A stretch of 64,000 nt of DNA, taken from the NCBI RefSeq assembly GCF_004011505.1, contig NZ_SAUN01000001.1, forward strand, positions 9,017,501-9,081,500, given 5' to 3'. Source of the stretch: Nonomuraea polychroma (GTDB taxonomy: Bacteria; Actinomycetota; Actinomycetes; Streptosporangiales; Streptosporangiaceae). The position numbers were made by a program, and so were the translations under genes. Below the pieces are notes generated by a model. That model saw only the letters and a list, made by a program, of their open reading frames with translations. It made no database searches and was not told the DNA's origin. The first letter of the stretch is position 1; the number at the start of each line of letters is the position of its first letter. Below, one piece after another: positions 41,045-52,169 of the stretch.

Positions 41045-42451
41045 ATGGCCAAGTCAGCCCAGAAGCCCGGATACCGCTGCGCCGAGTGCGGTTGGCGCAC
41101 CACCAAATGGGTGGGGCGGTGCGGTGAGTGCCAGGCATGGGGCACGGTCGACGAGGAAGGCGCCCGAGCCGGCGTCACCATCGTGCAGGGCGGCGCCACC
41201 ACCTCGCCCGCCGTCCCGATCGGCCAGGTCAGGGCCGAGGTCGCGGCCGCGCGCACGACCGGTGTGAGCGAGCTCGACCGGGTGCTCGGCGGCGGCCTGG
41301 TGCCCGGCGCGGTCGTGCTGCTCGCGGGCGAGCCCGGCATCGGCAAGTCCACGCTCCTGCTGGAGGCGGCGGCGCGCATCGCCCAGCGCGAGACCGTGCT
41401 CTACGTGACGGGCGAGGAGTCGGCCGCCCAGGTGCGGTTGCGGGCCGACCGCATCGGCGCCATCGAGGCCAATCTCTACCTCGCCGCGGAGACCGAGCTG
41501 TCGGCCCTGGTGACGCACGTGGAGAAGGTCCAGCCCACGCTCCTCGTCGTCGACTCGGTGCAGACGGTCGGCTCCGCCCAGGCCACCGGCGTGGCCGGCG
41601 GGGTGACACAGGTGCGCGAGGTGGCCGCCAATCTCGTGCGCCTGGCCAAGGAGCGCAACATGGCCACGGTGCTCGTCGGCCACGTCACCAAAGAAGGCTC
41701 CATCGCCGGCCCCCGCACGCTCGAGCACCTGGTCGACGTGGTGCTCAACTTCGAGGGCGACCGCCACTCCAGGCTCCGGATGGTGCGCGCGATCAAAAAC
41801 CGGTTCGGCCCCACCGACGAGGTCGGCTGCTTCGACCTGCACGAGCGCGGCATCGAAGGCATCACCGACCCGAGCGGCCTGTTCGTCTCCCGGCGCAGCG
41901 AGCCGGTGCCCGGCACGTGCGTCACGGTCACGGTCGAGGGCACCCGCCCGCTGCCCGCCGAGGTCCAGGCCCTGGTCGCCCGCACCGAGGCGCAGCAGCC
42001 CCGGCGCACGTCCTCCGGCCTCGACACCTACCGCGTGCAGATGATCCTGGCCGTCCTGGAGCGCCGGCTCAACGCCCGCCTCGGTGGTTGCGACGTGTTC
42101 ACCGCCACCGTGGGCGGCATCAAGCTGGCCGACCCGGCCGTGGATCTGTCGGTCATGCTCGCGGTGGCCAGCGCCGCCGGTGACAAGCCGCTGCCGCCGG
42201 GATTGGTGGCCCTGGGCGAAGTGGGTCTGGCCGGGGAGCTTCGTCCGGTCAAGGACGTACGCCGGAGGTTGACCGAGGCCGCCAGGCTGGGTTTCAAACG
42301 CGCGCTCGTACCGGCCGGATCCCTGGAGGACGGCGCTCGCCGGCGCAACGGGCAACGTGCTCTGGTGCCGGTGGGACCTGTGGCTTTCGCGCCCGGGTTC
42401 GAGGTCGTCCAGGCGGAGAACGTTTGGGACGCACTCACACACGTCACATAA
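41045..42451 (+). CDS. radA: DNA repair protein RadA
   Basis: A 468-residue RadA/Sms. The zinc finger uses C12, C15, C26 and C29 (CAECG ... CGEC), Walker A is GEPGIGKS (95-102), the RadA-specific KNRFG is at 251-255, and the C-terminus is a Lon-like domain (VGGIKLADPAVDLSVMLAVASA). It promotes branch migration in recombinational repair. Starts at ATG 41045. The order radA-disA is conserved in actinobacteria and Firmicutes. Confidence 0.96.
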   Translation: MAKSAQKPGYRCAECGWRTTKWVGRCGECQAWGTVDEEGARAGVTIVQGGATTSPAVPIGQVRAEVAAARTTGVSELDRVLGGGLVPGAVVLLAGEPGIGKSTLLLEAAARIAQRETVLYVTGEESAAQVRLRADRIGAIEANLYLAAETELSALVTHVEKVQPTLLVVDSVQTVGSAQATGVAGGVTQVREVAANLVRLAKERNMATVLVGHVTKEGSIAGPRTLEHLVDVVLNFEGDRHSRLRMVRAIKNRFGPTDEVGCFDLHERGIEGITDPSGLFVSRRSEPVPGTCVTVTVEGTRPLPAEVQALVARTEAQQPRRTSSGLDTYRVQMILAVLERRLNARLGGCDVFTATVGGIKLADPAVDLSVMLAVASAAGDKPLPPGLVALGEVGLAGELRPVKDVRRRLTEAARLGFKRALVPAGSLEDGARRRNGQRALVPVGPVAFAPGFEVVQAENVWDALTHVT

Positions 42452-42492
42452 GCGCGGCTAAGCTGAGCCTGACCGATCGACACGGGGGTCAG

Positions 42493-43569
42493 GTGGATAG
42501 GAGTCTGGACGAACGCCGTCGGGAAGCCCTGGCCGCAGTGGCCCCGGGCACACCGTTGCGCGACGGCCTCGAGCGGATCCTGCGCGGGCAGACCGGCGGG
42601 CTGATCGTGCTCGGCTACAACCGGGACGTCGAGGCGGTCTGCAGCGGCGGTTTCGAGCTCGACGTCGAGTTCTCCGCCACCCGGCTGCGCGAGCTGGCCA
42701 AGATGGACGGCGCGATCGTGCTGAGCAACGACCACAAGATCGTACGCGCCGCCGTACACCTCGTGCCCGACCCCTCCATCCCCACCGACGAGTCCGGCAC
42801 CCGCCACCGCACCGCCCAGCGCGTCGCCCGGCAGACCGGCCTGCCCATCATCGCGATCAGCAAGTCGATGCGGATCATCGCGCTCTACCTCGACGGCATC
42901 CGCTACGTCCTGGAGGAGTCCGCGGCCATCCTCTCCAAGGCCAACCAGGCCCTGGCCACCCTAGAGCGCTACAAGCACCGTCTCGACGAGGTCTCCGGCA
43001 CCCTGTCGGCCCTGGAGATCGAGGACCTCGTCACCGTCAGGGACGTGGCCGCCGTGGTGCAGCGCCTCGAAATGGTCCGGCGCATCTCGGACGAGATCAA
43101 GGGCTATGTCGTGGAGCTCGGCACGGACGGCCGCCTGCTGTCCCTGCAGCTCGACGAGCTGGTGGCGGGCGTGGACTCCGAGCGTGAGCTGGTGATCCGC
43201 GACTACCTCCCCGCCCCCGCCACGCGGCGCCAGAAGCGCCTGGCGGACGCCATGCACGAGCTCGACGCGCTGTCGGGCAGCGAGCTCTTGGACCTCTCGG
43301 CCGTCGCCCACGTCCTCGGCCACAACGGCACGGAAAAGCTGGACAGCCCGGTCAGCCCCCGCGGCTTCCGCCTGCTCGCCAAGGTCCCCCGGCTGCCCGC
43401 CACGGTGGTGGACCGCCTGGTCAATCACTTCGGCAGCCTGCAGAAGCTGCTGGCGGCCAGCATCGACGACCTGCAGGTGGTGGGCGGCGTCGGCGAGTCC
43501 CGCGCCCGCAGCGTCCGCGAGGGCCTCTCCCGCCTGGCCGAGTCCTCCATCCTCGAACGGTACGTGTAA
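42493..43569 (+). CDS. disA: DNA integrity scanning protein, diadenylate cyclase
   Basis: A 358-residue DisA. The DAC domain carries DGA (72-74, in MDGAIVLS) and RHR (104-106, in GTRHRTA), which bind ATP; a linker and a C-terminal HhH domain (VVDRLVNHFGSLQKLL ... VVGGVGESRAR) bind branched DNA. It makes c-di-AMP from two ATP. GTG 42493 with GGGGGT upstream. Downstream of radA by 41 bases. A c-di-AMP riboswitch at 55.6 kb is a likely target. Confidence 0.96.
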   Translation: MDRSLDERRREALAAVAPGTPLRDGLERILRGQTGGLIVLGYNRDVEAVCSGGFELDVEFSATRLRELAKMDGAIVLSNDHKIVRAAVHLVPDPSIPTDESGTRHRTAQRVARQTGLPIIAISKSMRIIALYLDGIRYVLEESAAILSKANQALATLERYKHRLDEVSGTLSALEIEDLVTVRDVAAVVQRLEMVRRISDEIKGYVVELGTDGRLLSLQLDELVAGVDSERELVIRDYLPAPATRRQKRLADAMHELDALSGSELLDLSAVAHVLGHNGTEKLDSPVSPRGFRLLAKVPRLPATVVDRLVNHFGSLQKLLAASIDDLQVVGGVGESRARSVREGLSRLAESSILERYV

Positions 43570-43586
43570 CCGCCGGCCGGGATGAT

Positions 43587-44261
43587 CTAGCGCAGGTGGA
43601 AGACGCCCTTGGTGCTGCGGAGCTTGCCCAGGCGGGCGGTGACCACATACGTCCCGGGCAAGGCGTAGGCGGGGGTGGAGCGGCAGTCGGTGCTGGAGCG
43701 GCGTCGGTCCCAGCTCAACGTATGAACGTAGGGAACCCCCCGCTGCAGTTCCTTGATGTCCGTCCCGTCACCGCTGACGCAGTCGGCGGTGGACCAGATG
43801 CGGTCCGCTCCCGAGGTGATGCGGATCTCCATGGCCCGCGGGCCCACGTCGGCCTTGCACATCACCGGGCCGGTGTTCACCAGCGTGACGATGAAGCTGG
43901 GCGGGATGCCCCCCGCGTAGACCTTGTCCTTGCCGCCCTGGAGGCTGAGCACGAGGTCCTCCTCGGCGCAAGGCTCGCCGGGACGTTTGGGCCGCGCGGA
44001 AGCGGTCGTCTTGGTGGGGCTGGGGGTGGCAGACGGGTTGGCCGTGCCCATCGCGAGGGTACGCAGGCCCGCAAGCAGAGGATCGGGGGCGGGTGTCGCA
44101 CTCGGTGAGGATTGGGCGCTGGACGCGCGTTCCGGCCCGCTGCCCCCGCTGGAACAGGCCCATGCCACCACGGCCACCACGACGAGCACTGCCACCAGCA
44201 CACTCATCCGACGCCGCCAGTAGACGTCACCGCCGTCCTCACGCATCGTGTCCGGATCCAT
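43587..44261 (-). CDS. Membrane-anchored secreted hypothetical protein
   Basis: A 224-residue protein with one N-terminal membrane helix (SVLVAVLVVVAVVAWACSSGG, possibly also a lipobox-like VAWAC), a Ser/Pro/Thr-rich linker (residues 35-95) and a beta-rich extracellular domain with cysteines (GEPCAEEDLVLSL, GPVMCKADVGPRAM, STADCVSG, SSTDCRSTPAY). No known family. Convergent with disA and divergent from mutY. Start at MDPDTMRED (44261); an ATG at 44273 is also possible. Confidence 0.7.
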   Translation of the reverse strand: MDPDTMREDGGDVYWRRRMSVLVAVLVVVAVVAWACSSGGSGPERASSAQSSPSATPAPDPLLAGLRTLAMGTANPSATPSPTKTTASARPKRPGEPCAEEDLVLSLQGGKDKVYAGGIPPSFIVTLVNTGPVMCKADVGPRAMEIRITSGADRIWSTADCVSGDGTDIKELQRGVPYVHTLSWDRRRSSTDCRSTPAYALPGTYVVTARLGKLRSTKGVFHLR

Positions 44262-44354
44262 ACCGCACAGCATGGTGTTCGAGGGCCACTTGGAGTGACG
44301 ACACGCCGAGACTATTCACGGAGCCATACCCTTGACCGCGTGGTCGATCCGAAC

Positions 44355-45215
44355 ATGTTGCACGGCCCTGTGCTGAGTTGGTACGAGGACAACGCGAGGG
44401 ACCTTCCGTGGCGAGCCGCCGACGCGACACCGTGGGGCGTGCTCGTCAGCGAGATCATGCTCCAGCAGACCCCGGTCGTACGGGTGTTGCCGGTGTGGCA
44501 CGACTGGATGGCCCGGTGGCCGACCCCCAAGGATCTGGCCGCCGAGCAGCCGGGCGAGGCCGTGCGTCACTGGGGCAGGCTCGGCTACCCGCGCCGGGCG
44601 CTGCGCCTGCACGCCTGCGCCAGGGCCATCACCGACGAGCACGGCGGCGAGGTGCCGGCCGACCACGCGACCCTGCTGTCGCTGCCCGGCATCGGGGAGT
44701 ACACCGCCGCCGCGGTCGCCAGCTTCGCCTACGGCGGCCGGCACGCCGTCCTGGACACGAACGTCCGCCGGGTGTTCGCCAGGGCGGTACGCGCCGAGGA
44801 ATACCCGCCCACGGCCACGTCGGCGGCCGAGCGGCGGCTGGCGGAGAGCCTCCTGCCCGAGCTGGGCGCGGCCCGCTGGGGCGTGGCGGTGATGGAGCTG
44901 GGCGCGCTGGTCTGCACGGCCAGGGCCCCGCGCTGCGCGGACTGCCCGATCGCGCAGGTGTGCGCGTGGCGCCTGGCCGGCAAGCCGCCGCACGCCGGTC
45001 CGGCGCGCAAGGGCCAGACGTACGCGGGCACCGATCGCCAGTGCCGGGGCAGGCTGCTGGCGGTGTTGCGCGCCGCCCACGGGCCGGTCCCCAAGGAGGC
45101 GCTGGACGTGGTGTGGGACGACGCCGTACAACGTGAGCGCGCCCTGGACGGCCTCATCGCGGACGGCCTGGCCGAGGCACTCGACGACGGCACCTACCGC
45201 CTCCCCCACGCCTGA
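44355..45215 (+). CDS. mutY: A/G-specific adenine DNA glycosylase
   Basis: A 286-residue MutY. DLPWR and LVSEIMLQQTPVVRVLP are MutY-specific; LPGIGEYTAAAVASFAY is the helix-hairpin-helix, VLDTNVRRVFAR has the catalytic Asp, and C-x6-C-x2-C-x5-C (CTARAPRCADCPIAQVC) binds [4Fe-4S]. It removes A opposite 8-oxoG. The C-terminal NUDIX-like 8-oxoG domain is reduced to about 60 residues, shorter than in E. coli. ATG 44355 is used; a GTG at 44340 would add five residues. Confidence 0.93.
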   Translation: MLHGPVLSWYEDNARDLPWRAADATPWGVLVSEIMLQQTPVVRVLPVWHDWMARWPTPKDLAAEQPGEAVRHWGRLGYPRRALRLHACARAITDEHGGEVPADHATLLSLPGIGEYTAAAVASFAYGGRHAVLDTNVRRVFARAVRAEEYPPTATSAAERRLAESLLPELGAARWGVAVMELGALVCTARAPRCADCPIAQVCAWRLAGKPPHAGPARKGQTYAGTDRQCRGRLLAVLRAAHGPVPKEALDVVWDDAVQRERALDGLIADGLAEALDDGTYRLPHA

Positions 45216-45263
45216 CCCACCACGTCCTCGCGTGCCGCCCGCGCTCCCGTCATCACCTCGGCG

Positions 45264-45641
45264 TCACCCAATCCAGGGTGGAACGCCGAAGTCCGCCCCA
45301 TCGGGGGACATGGCCCTGGCGCCGGCCGATGCCGTGACGACGGCGGTGTATCCGTCGGCCGGGTCGGCCAGCACCCGCCGCACCGTCCGTGCCGGCATGA
45401 CGACGGTGTCGCCGGCGGCCACGGAGTAGGTCTCGCCGCCCAGCTCGACGGTCGCCGCCCCGGCAATCCAGGTCCACACCTGCTCGACGTCGAAGTCGTG
45501 CACCGGCCCCTCGGCACCGGGCCGGGCGTCCACCCGCCAGAGCGCGCGTTCGGCGCCTCCCTGCGTCGGCGATGCGAATGTCGTCATGACCCCGCCCGGC
45601 GTTTCCGATCGCCGGGCGTCGGCGGCGCGGATGACAGTCAT
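45264..45641 (-). CDS. Cupin-domain protein
   Basis: A 125-residue single cupin: GPVHDFDVEQVWTWIAGAATVELGG (first cupin motif, one His and Glu) and VAAGDTVVMPARTVRRVLA (second motif, Pro and Arg instead of His). The metal-binding set is incomplete, so an enzyme role is uncertain. AGGAGG lies 8 bases before the ATG. Divergent from a MarR gene across two repeated operators, so it is probably the target of that regulator. Confidence 0.8.
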   Translation of the reverse strand: MTVIRAADARRSETPGGVMTTFASPTQGGAERALWRVDARPGAEGPVHDFDVEQVWTWIAGAATVELGGETYSVAAGDTVVMPARTVRRVLADPADGYTAVVTASAGARAMSPDGADFGVPPWIG

Positions 45642-45663
45642 CTCGTGAACCTCCTAAAATAGG

Positions 45664-45699
45664 CAACCATGTTGTCCATCGATATAGTCAACCAGGTTG
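45664..45699. promoter_or_regulatory. Two repeated palindromic operators between cupin and MarR genes
   Basis: CAACCATGTTG (45664-45674) and CAACCAGGTTG (45689-45699) are near-identical 11-bp palindromes centred 25 bases apart, each flanked by TAG/TAGT on the left and TC on the right. They fill the 64-bp gap between the divergent cupin and MarR starts and are the expected MarR binding sites. Confidence 0.75.
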
Positions 45700-45705
45700 T
45701 CTATA

Positions 45706-46176
45706 ATGTCAAGTGATACCCCGGGCTTCGAACTCCCGCTACGCCTGCTGCTGGCGTTCAGAGCGCTCATCGACGAGCTCCATGCCGAGCTGTCCAGACA
45801 GGGGCATCCGGACATACGCCCCATGCATGGATTTGTCATGCAGGCCATCGGCCCGCAGGGCACCACGGCCGTAGAGCTCGGCCGCACGCTCGGCGTCTCC
45901 AAGCAGGCGGCCGGCAAGACCATCGACGCCCTGGAGCGCATCGGTTACGTCGAACGCACCACCGACCCGGACGACACGCGGCGCAAGATCGTCCGCCTCA
46001 CTCCGTACGGGCTGGACGCACTGGGCCGCTCGGCCCGCATCTTCGACACCCTGCGTGCCCGGTGGGCCGTGGAGCTGGGCGAAGACCGCCTGCGGGCGCT
46101 CGAGTCCGACCTGCGCAAGCTCACCCCGGCCAACCCGTGGCGCCTGGACATGCCGGGCTGGTTCGGCTCCCTGTGA
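45706..46176 (+). CDS. MarR-family transcriptional regulator
   Basis: A 156-residue winged-helix protein: TAVELGRTLGVSKQAAGKTIDALERIGYVERTTDPDDTRRKIVRLT is the DNA-binding domain. ATG 45706 gives MSSDTPGFELPLRLLLAFRALIDEL; an upstream TTG at 45697 is inside the second operator. Divergent from the cupin gene, with two palindromic operators in between, so autorepression and control of the cupin are likely. Confidence 0.88.
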   Translation: MSSDTPGFELPLRLLLAFRALIDELHAELSRQGHPDIRPMHGFVMQAIGPQGTTAVELGRTLGVSKQAAGKTIDALERIGYVERTTDPDDTRRKIVRLTPYGLDALGRSARIFDTLRARWAVELGEDRLRALESDLRKLTPANPWRLDMPGWFGSL

Positions 46177-46199
46177 CGAGGTAAGAGCCCGGGGCCGGC

Positions 46200-47138
46200 T
46201 CAGGCGGCGAGCTGGAGACCGAGGCCGGTGAGGTTGGTGCGGGCCCAGGCCAGCTCCTCGGCCAGCATCGACACCAGCGCGCCCGGGCCCTTGGCCCGGC
46301 CGGGAACGATCAGGTTGTGCATCTCGACCTCGATGTGCGCACTCCCGCTCACCGCGCCCGACAACATCGCCGTCAACGTGTCGTGCAGCACCGCGCCGGT
46401 GTTCGTGGTCTCGCCGGCGTGATTGTGCACGTGTCCCAGCTTGACGACAGGCGCTCCCGCCTCCGCCAGTCCCTTCAGCGCCAACCCCGGCTCCTCGGCC
46501 CCGCAGGCGAGATTGCAGGCGTCCAGGCACACGCCCAGGTGTTCGGAGTCGATCCCGCACACCCGCTCGAGCGCCTGCTCCGTGGTCTCCAGCACGCACC
46601 CGGGCCACGGCTCGAACCCGACCCTGATCGTCTTGCCGGTGACGCTGTAGATGCCGCGCAGCTCGCGGGCGAGCCGCTCCAGGCGGCGGGTGGCGATCGC
46701 GTGCAGATCGGCAGGCCAGTCGCGGCGCCAGCCGATCGGAATCGTCGAGATGCTGCCGAACCGCACGTCGTCGGGCAGCAGGAACGCCAGGATCTTGGCC
46801 AGCGCCATGGTGTAGCGGTATCGCTCCGGCTTGGCCCAGTCGGGGCCGGGGACCTCCTGGTTGCGGCCACCGGTGCCGTTGAGGCTCACGACCTCGAGAC
46901 CGCGCTCCTCCAAGGAGCGGCGCAGCCGTACGAGCTCGATGCGGTCGGCCGTGAGGTGGTCGGCGACGCTCGGCGAGAGCCAGAGCCCGATGCCCATCCG
47001 CTCGACACCCAGCCGCTTGCGCACGGGCACCGCGTAGCGGGTCAGGTGCGCGATCAGGTTCTCCAGATCCTCAGCAGGGTGGACACCCGCGTTGTAGGCG
47101 AGGTGTACGAGCGTTCCGTCGTCGTGACGCAGGCGCAT
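46200..47138 (-). CDS. EboE-like TIM-barrel protein, orphan
   Basis: A 312-residue protein. HLAYNAGVHPAEDLENLIAHLTRYAVPVRKRLG and VVSLNGTGGRNQEVPGPDWAKPERYRYT resemble EboE, a sugar-isomerase-like barrel of the ebo cluster that helps export or position metabolites (scytonemin and eustigmatophyte clusters). Later barrel motifs: RVGFEPWPGCVLET, LGVCLDACNLACG, VVKLGHVHN and HIEVEMHN. No other ebo genes (eboA, B, C, F) are near. It is somewhat shorter than typical EboE. GGAGG lies 6 bases before ATG. Naming is tentative; a generic xylose isomerase-like protein is the alternative. Confidence 0.6.
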   Translation of the reverse strand: MRLRHDDGTLVHLAYNAGVHPAEDLENLIAHLTRYAVPVRKRLGVERMGIGLWLSPSVADHLTADRIELVRLRRSLEERGLEVVSLNGTGGRNQEVPGPDWAKPERYRYTMALAKILAFLLPDDVRFGSISTIPIGWRRDWPADLHAIATRRLERLARELRGIYSVTGKTIRVGFEPWPGCVLETTEQALERVCGIDSEHLGVCLDACNLACGAEEPGLALKGLAEAGAPVVKLGHVHNHAGETTNTGAVLHDTLTAMLSGAVSGSAHIEVEMHNLIVPGRAKGPGALVSMLAEELAWARTNLTGLGLQLAA

Positions 47139-47639
47139 CGGTTTCCTCCACGGCTTGCTTGTGTGTTCCCGTCGCCCGCCCCAGACGCGCGAACCTTGTC
47201 GAGCATGCCTGCTCCCGGGTGGCGCACGCGTCCGCCCTGAGTTGATTTGCGACTACTCCCTGGGGAGCAGCGCCCAACCTAGGAACACGATCTTGTGGCT
47301 CACTTGGATGAGACTTGGCGAAGCTCTACGCAGTGTAGTACTACTAGCGGTGGTGGTATAGCCGCTCATCCAACAATTAGGCAACGACCAAATTCCCCAC
47401 CATTGCCACCTTTGCCCCAATTGGGGCATTTATGCCCATCCAGCACGCACCGCAGACGTCCCCAGAACAACGCGTAGGCCCGCATCCCCCAATCCGGTGG
47501 GGCGGGAGCCGCACTGTGGGTTCACAGGCACCTGGCGAAGACCGTGGGCCTGGCAACGCGAGAGCAGGCTGGATGCCGCAGGGCGCGAAGCCTCAGCACG
47601 GACCATCGCAGGCTACGCACAGAGCACTCCGCATCCCAG

Positions 47640-47860
47640 ACAGCGCTCACCGTATCGCACCGAGCACAGCGCATCTCACTCCAGCGATCATCGCCCCGCT
47701 CTAGCACGGCGCATCTCACGCCAGCGATCAGCACACCACACCGAGTACGGCGCATCTCACCCCCACGCTCAGCACATCGCACCAGCGCTCGGAGCGCATC
47801 GCATTCCGCACAGACCACCGCATCGCGCACAGAGCACAGGGCGGCGTGGGGGGCCGGACG
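47640..47860. repeat. Degenerate short repeats GCGCATCTCAC / CCAGCGATCA
   Basis: Three good and several weaker copies of a unit GCGCATCTCACnCCAGCGATCA occur near 47664, 47709 and 47751, spaced about 41-45 bases, followed by GCATCGCA-type shorter motifs to 47860. Copies vary in the spacer, so this is not a CRISPR array. No coding function is apparent. Confidence 0.6.
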
Positions 47861-47923
47861 CAACGGGCGCAATCCCGGGGCGCAGGACATGCACGCGGCG
47901 GCGTGCAGGGCCGCCCGGCGCGT

Positions 47924-48150
47924 GATCGACAAAGCAACAGCGACGGGTGTTGTCGCCGACAACCCTCTTGCACGGGCCACCAGCGCGCTCCGCTCCCGTG
48001 TGCTCGGCGACCGACCCATTCGCCTGGCGCGCTCGGCACCTGATCGGCACGACGACGGCGACGAGCGTCGTCGCCGAGAACCCTCCTGCACGGGCCACCC
48101 GCGCCCTGCGCGGGTGCTCGGCGGCCGCCCACCCGCCTGGCGCGCTCTGC
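47924..48150. repeat. Imperfect tandem duplication, 118-bp period
   Basis: Block 47924-48041 recurs at 48042-48150. Shared stretches include AACCCTC(T/C)TGCACGGGCCACC (47961 and 48079) and CGCCTGGCGCGCTC. Identity is interrupted by short indels, so it is an old duplication. Both lie just upstream of the clpC terminator. Confidence 0.65.
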
Positions 48151-48206
48151 GCGGGCGCAGGAACCCCTGTCTGGATTCAGGCCCCAGCATGCCCCCGGAC
48201 CCGCGA

Positions 48207-48237
48207 AAGCCCCCGTGTGAGAACCACACGGGGGCTT
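48207..48237 (-). terminator. clpC terminator
   Basis: AAGCCCCCGTGTG (48207-48219) and CACACGGGGGCTT (48225-48237) form a perfect 13-bp stem with a 5-base loop, followed on the minus strand by TTCGC. It lies 24 bases after the clpC stop. Confidence 0.88.
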
Positions 48238-48261
48238 CGTCGCGCAGAAACGGACGGGCCG

Positions 48262-50763
<2,502 letters not shown>

Positions 50764-51732
50764 CTCGTCGCTCCTCACAGAGCGGTCAGTCAGGCCGGTA
50801 AATCCGGTCCCGTCCTCCCGCATGCTAGCCCTGGCTCGGCGAACCGTGCCCACTCGCCGCTGACACGCTCTATATCAGAGACGTTCCCCGAGAGCAGGGC
50901 GTTCACCCTCCATCCAACTACTGTTCGGGGGTGACGTGTTCCCGATACGCCGCAAGCGAACGATGTTTAGGCCACTTCTCGTGGGCGGCACTAAATTGCC
51001 GCCCGCGGCGTACGCAGATCAACACGGATCGGCCACCGGACGCTTCGAGCGCACCGACGCAAGGCCGATCGCACGCCCGCCGCATCTCTGATGCCGCGCC
51101 CGTATCTGTTACGCAATCATCCTATGTCCCCATGCAATGGTTGGCCAAGTGCGCGCACTACGCCCCCAGCATGGCAGGCACCTACCGACTCTCATCGAAT
51201 TCTCATCCGGTCAGCCGGGTTACCGACCTCATCAGGCACTGGCGTCCAAGTGGTCACGGATTCCGCCCTGGGTGCACATGGGGAGCTCGGCATTGTGCGG
51301 CACATGCCCGGGGAGCGGGTTTTGCTCTGCGCGCCACCATCGTGAGCCGAGATCTCGGATTAGAGCCGGTCTCAAGTTTTACTCGGCGCTTGGGAGGGCT
51401 CCCATACCTCATTCAACGTACGTTGCGGTGCGGAGATCCTCGCATTGCCCGGCACGCCGCCGGCATCGCCGCTCTCCTGGAACGGGCCACTTCGGGGAAT
51501 CACCATTCGGGGACGCGAAGCCGACACCTTCACATATGCGAGCTCCCGCCGGTGAAACGGTTGCCGGACATCGACCGCACCACACGGCCAAAACGCCCGC
51601 ATATGGGGAGTTAGAGATCATGCTCTGGATGTTCCAGCATTCGGAACACCCTGGAGACGATCATGCGCTTATGGCGGTCGCCGGGGTCCAAGGCGAACGG
51701 CATAAGCGCATGGTCGTGGGTCGGCTCTGTCG
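50764..51732. other. 970-bp gap between clpC and lsr2
   Basis: No convincing gene. The first 120 bases include the clpC promoter side. The rest has few reading frames with actinobacterial codon bias and is less GC-rich than coding neighbours. Two inverted repeats lie at the lsr2 end: CTCTGGATGTTCC ... GGAACACCCTGGAG (51623-51655, imperfect) and CATGCGCTTATG ... CATAAGCGCATG (51662-51712). The rest could hold a decayed gene or an untranslated RNA; I see no family match. Confidence 0.5.
51662..51712 (-). terminator. Inverted repeat after lsr2, possible terminator
   Basis: CATGCGCTTATG (51662-51673) and CATAAGCGCATG (51701-51712) pair perfectly over 12 bp around a 27-base loop, 20 bases after the lsr2 stop. 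The loop has further GC pairing. It may end lsr2 transcription. Confidence 0.55.
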
Positions 51733-52065
51733 TCAGTGAGCCGCCTCGTACTTCTCGACGACGGTGGAGGCGATACGGCCTCGTTCGCTGACCGGGAGCC
51801 CGTGGGCCTTGGCCCACTGACGGATCTCGGAGCTCTTCTCCCTGCTCATCGCACGGCTACCGCCCCGCCCACGACGACGCGTGGAGGCGGCACCTGCCCG
51901 GCGCGCGTTCTGCACGAAAGGCGTGAGCGCGTCCCTCAGCTTCTTGGCGTTAAGGTCGCTGAGGTCAATCTCATAGGAGGAGCCGTCAATAGCGAAGCTG
52001 ACCGTCTCATTGGCCTCGCCCCCATCGAGGTCATCGATGAGAATCTCCTGGATCTGCTTGGCCAT
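51733..52065 (-). CDS. lsr2: Nucleoid-associated protein Lsr2
   Basis: A 110-residue Lsr2. The N-terminal oligomerisation domain (MAKQIQEILIDDLDGGEANETVSFAIDG) is followed by a basic linker (RRRGRGGSRAM) and the C-terminal AT-hook-like domain (SSEIRQWAKAHGLPVSERGRIASTVVEKY) with the RGR tripeptide that inserts in the minor groove. It bridges DNA and silences AT-rich, horizontally acquired genes. Conserved neighbour of clpC in actinobacteria. AAGGA lies about 9 bases upstream of the ATG. Confidence 0.95.
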   Translation of the reverse strand: MAKQIQEILIDDLDGGEANETVSFAIDGSSYEIDLSDLNAKKLRDALTPFVQNARRAGAASTRRRGRGGSRAMSREKSSEIRQWAKAHGLPVSERGRIASTVVEKYEAAH

Positions 52066-52124
52066 CTACGCAATCCTTTCGCGGGCATTGTTTCATTCGC
52101 CGTGCCAAACATATACCCGGAAAG

Positions 52125-52144
52125 GCGCTGAGACAATTCAGCGC
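52125..52144 (-). terminator. Small hairpin after the 48-residue membrane protein gene
   Basis: GCGCTGA (52125-52131) and TCAGCGC (52138-52144) pair over 7 bp with a 6-base loop; on the minus strand it is followed by CTTT. It lies 25 bases after the stop at 52170. Confidence 0.5.
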
Positions 52145-52169
52145 TGCAGGGATTCGGCTGACTAGCCGA

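Larger units (their letters stand above)
47139..48261. other. 1.1-kb gap between eboE-like and clpC with two repeat blocks
   Basis: No gene is evident. From 47139 to about 47500 the sequence is comparatively AT-rich; the run TAGTACTACTAGCGGTGGTGG near 47340 has a short inverted repeat (TAGTACTA). Then come two repeat blocks (47640-47860 and 47924-48150, listed separately) and the clpC terminator. Long open frames on either strand here are repeat translations without homology. Confidence 0.55.

Noticed and set aside
45702..45707. TATAAT as a -10 box for the MarR gene
   Set aside because: It overlaps the ATG at 45706, and no -35 is at the right distance, so transcription from it would lose the start codon.
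47640..47860. CRISPR-like repeats
   Set aside because: Units are degenerate, spacers vary and also resemble each other, and there are no cas genes nearby.
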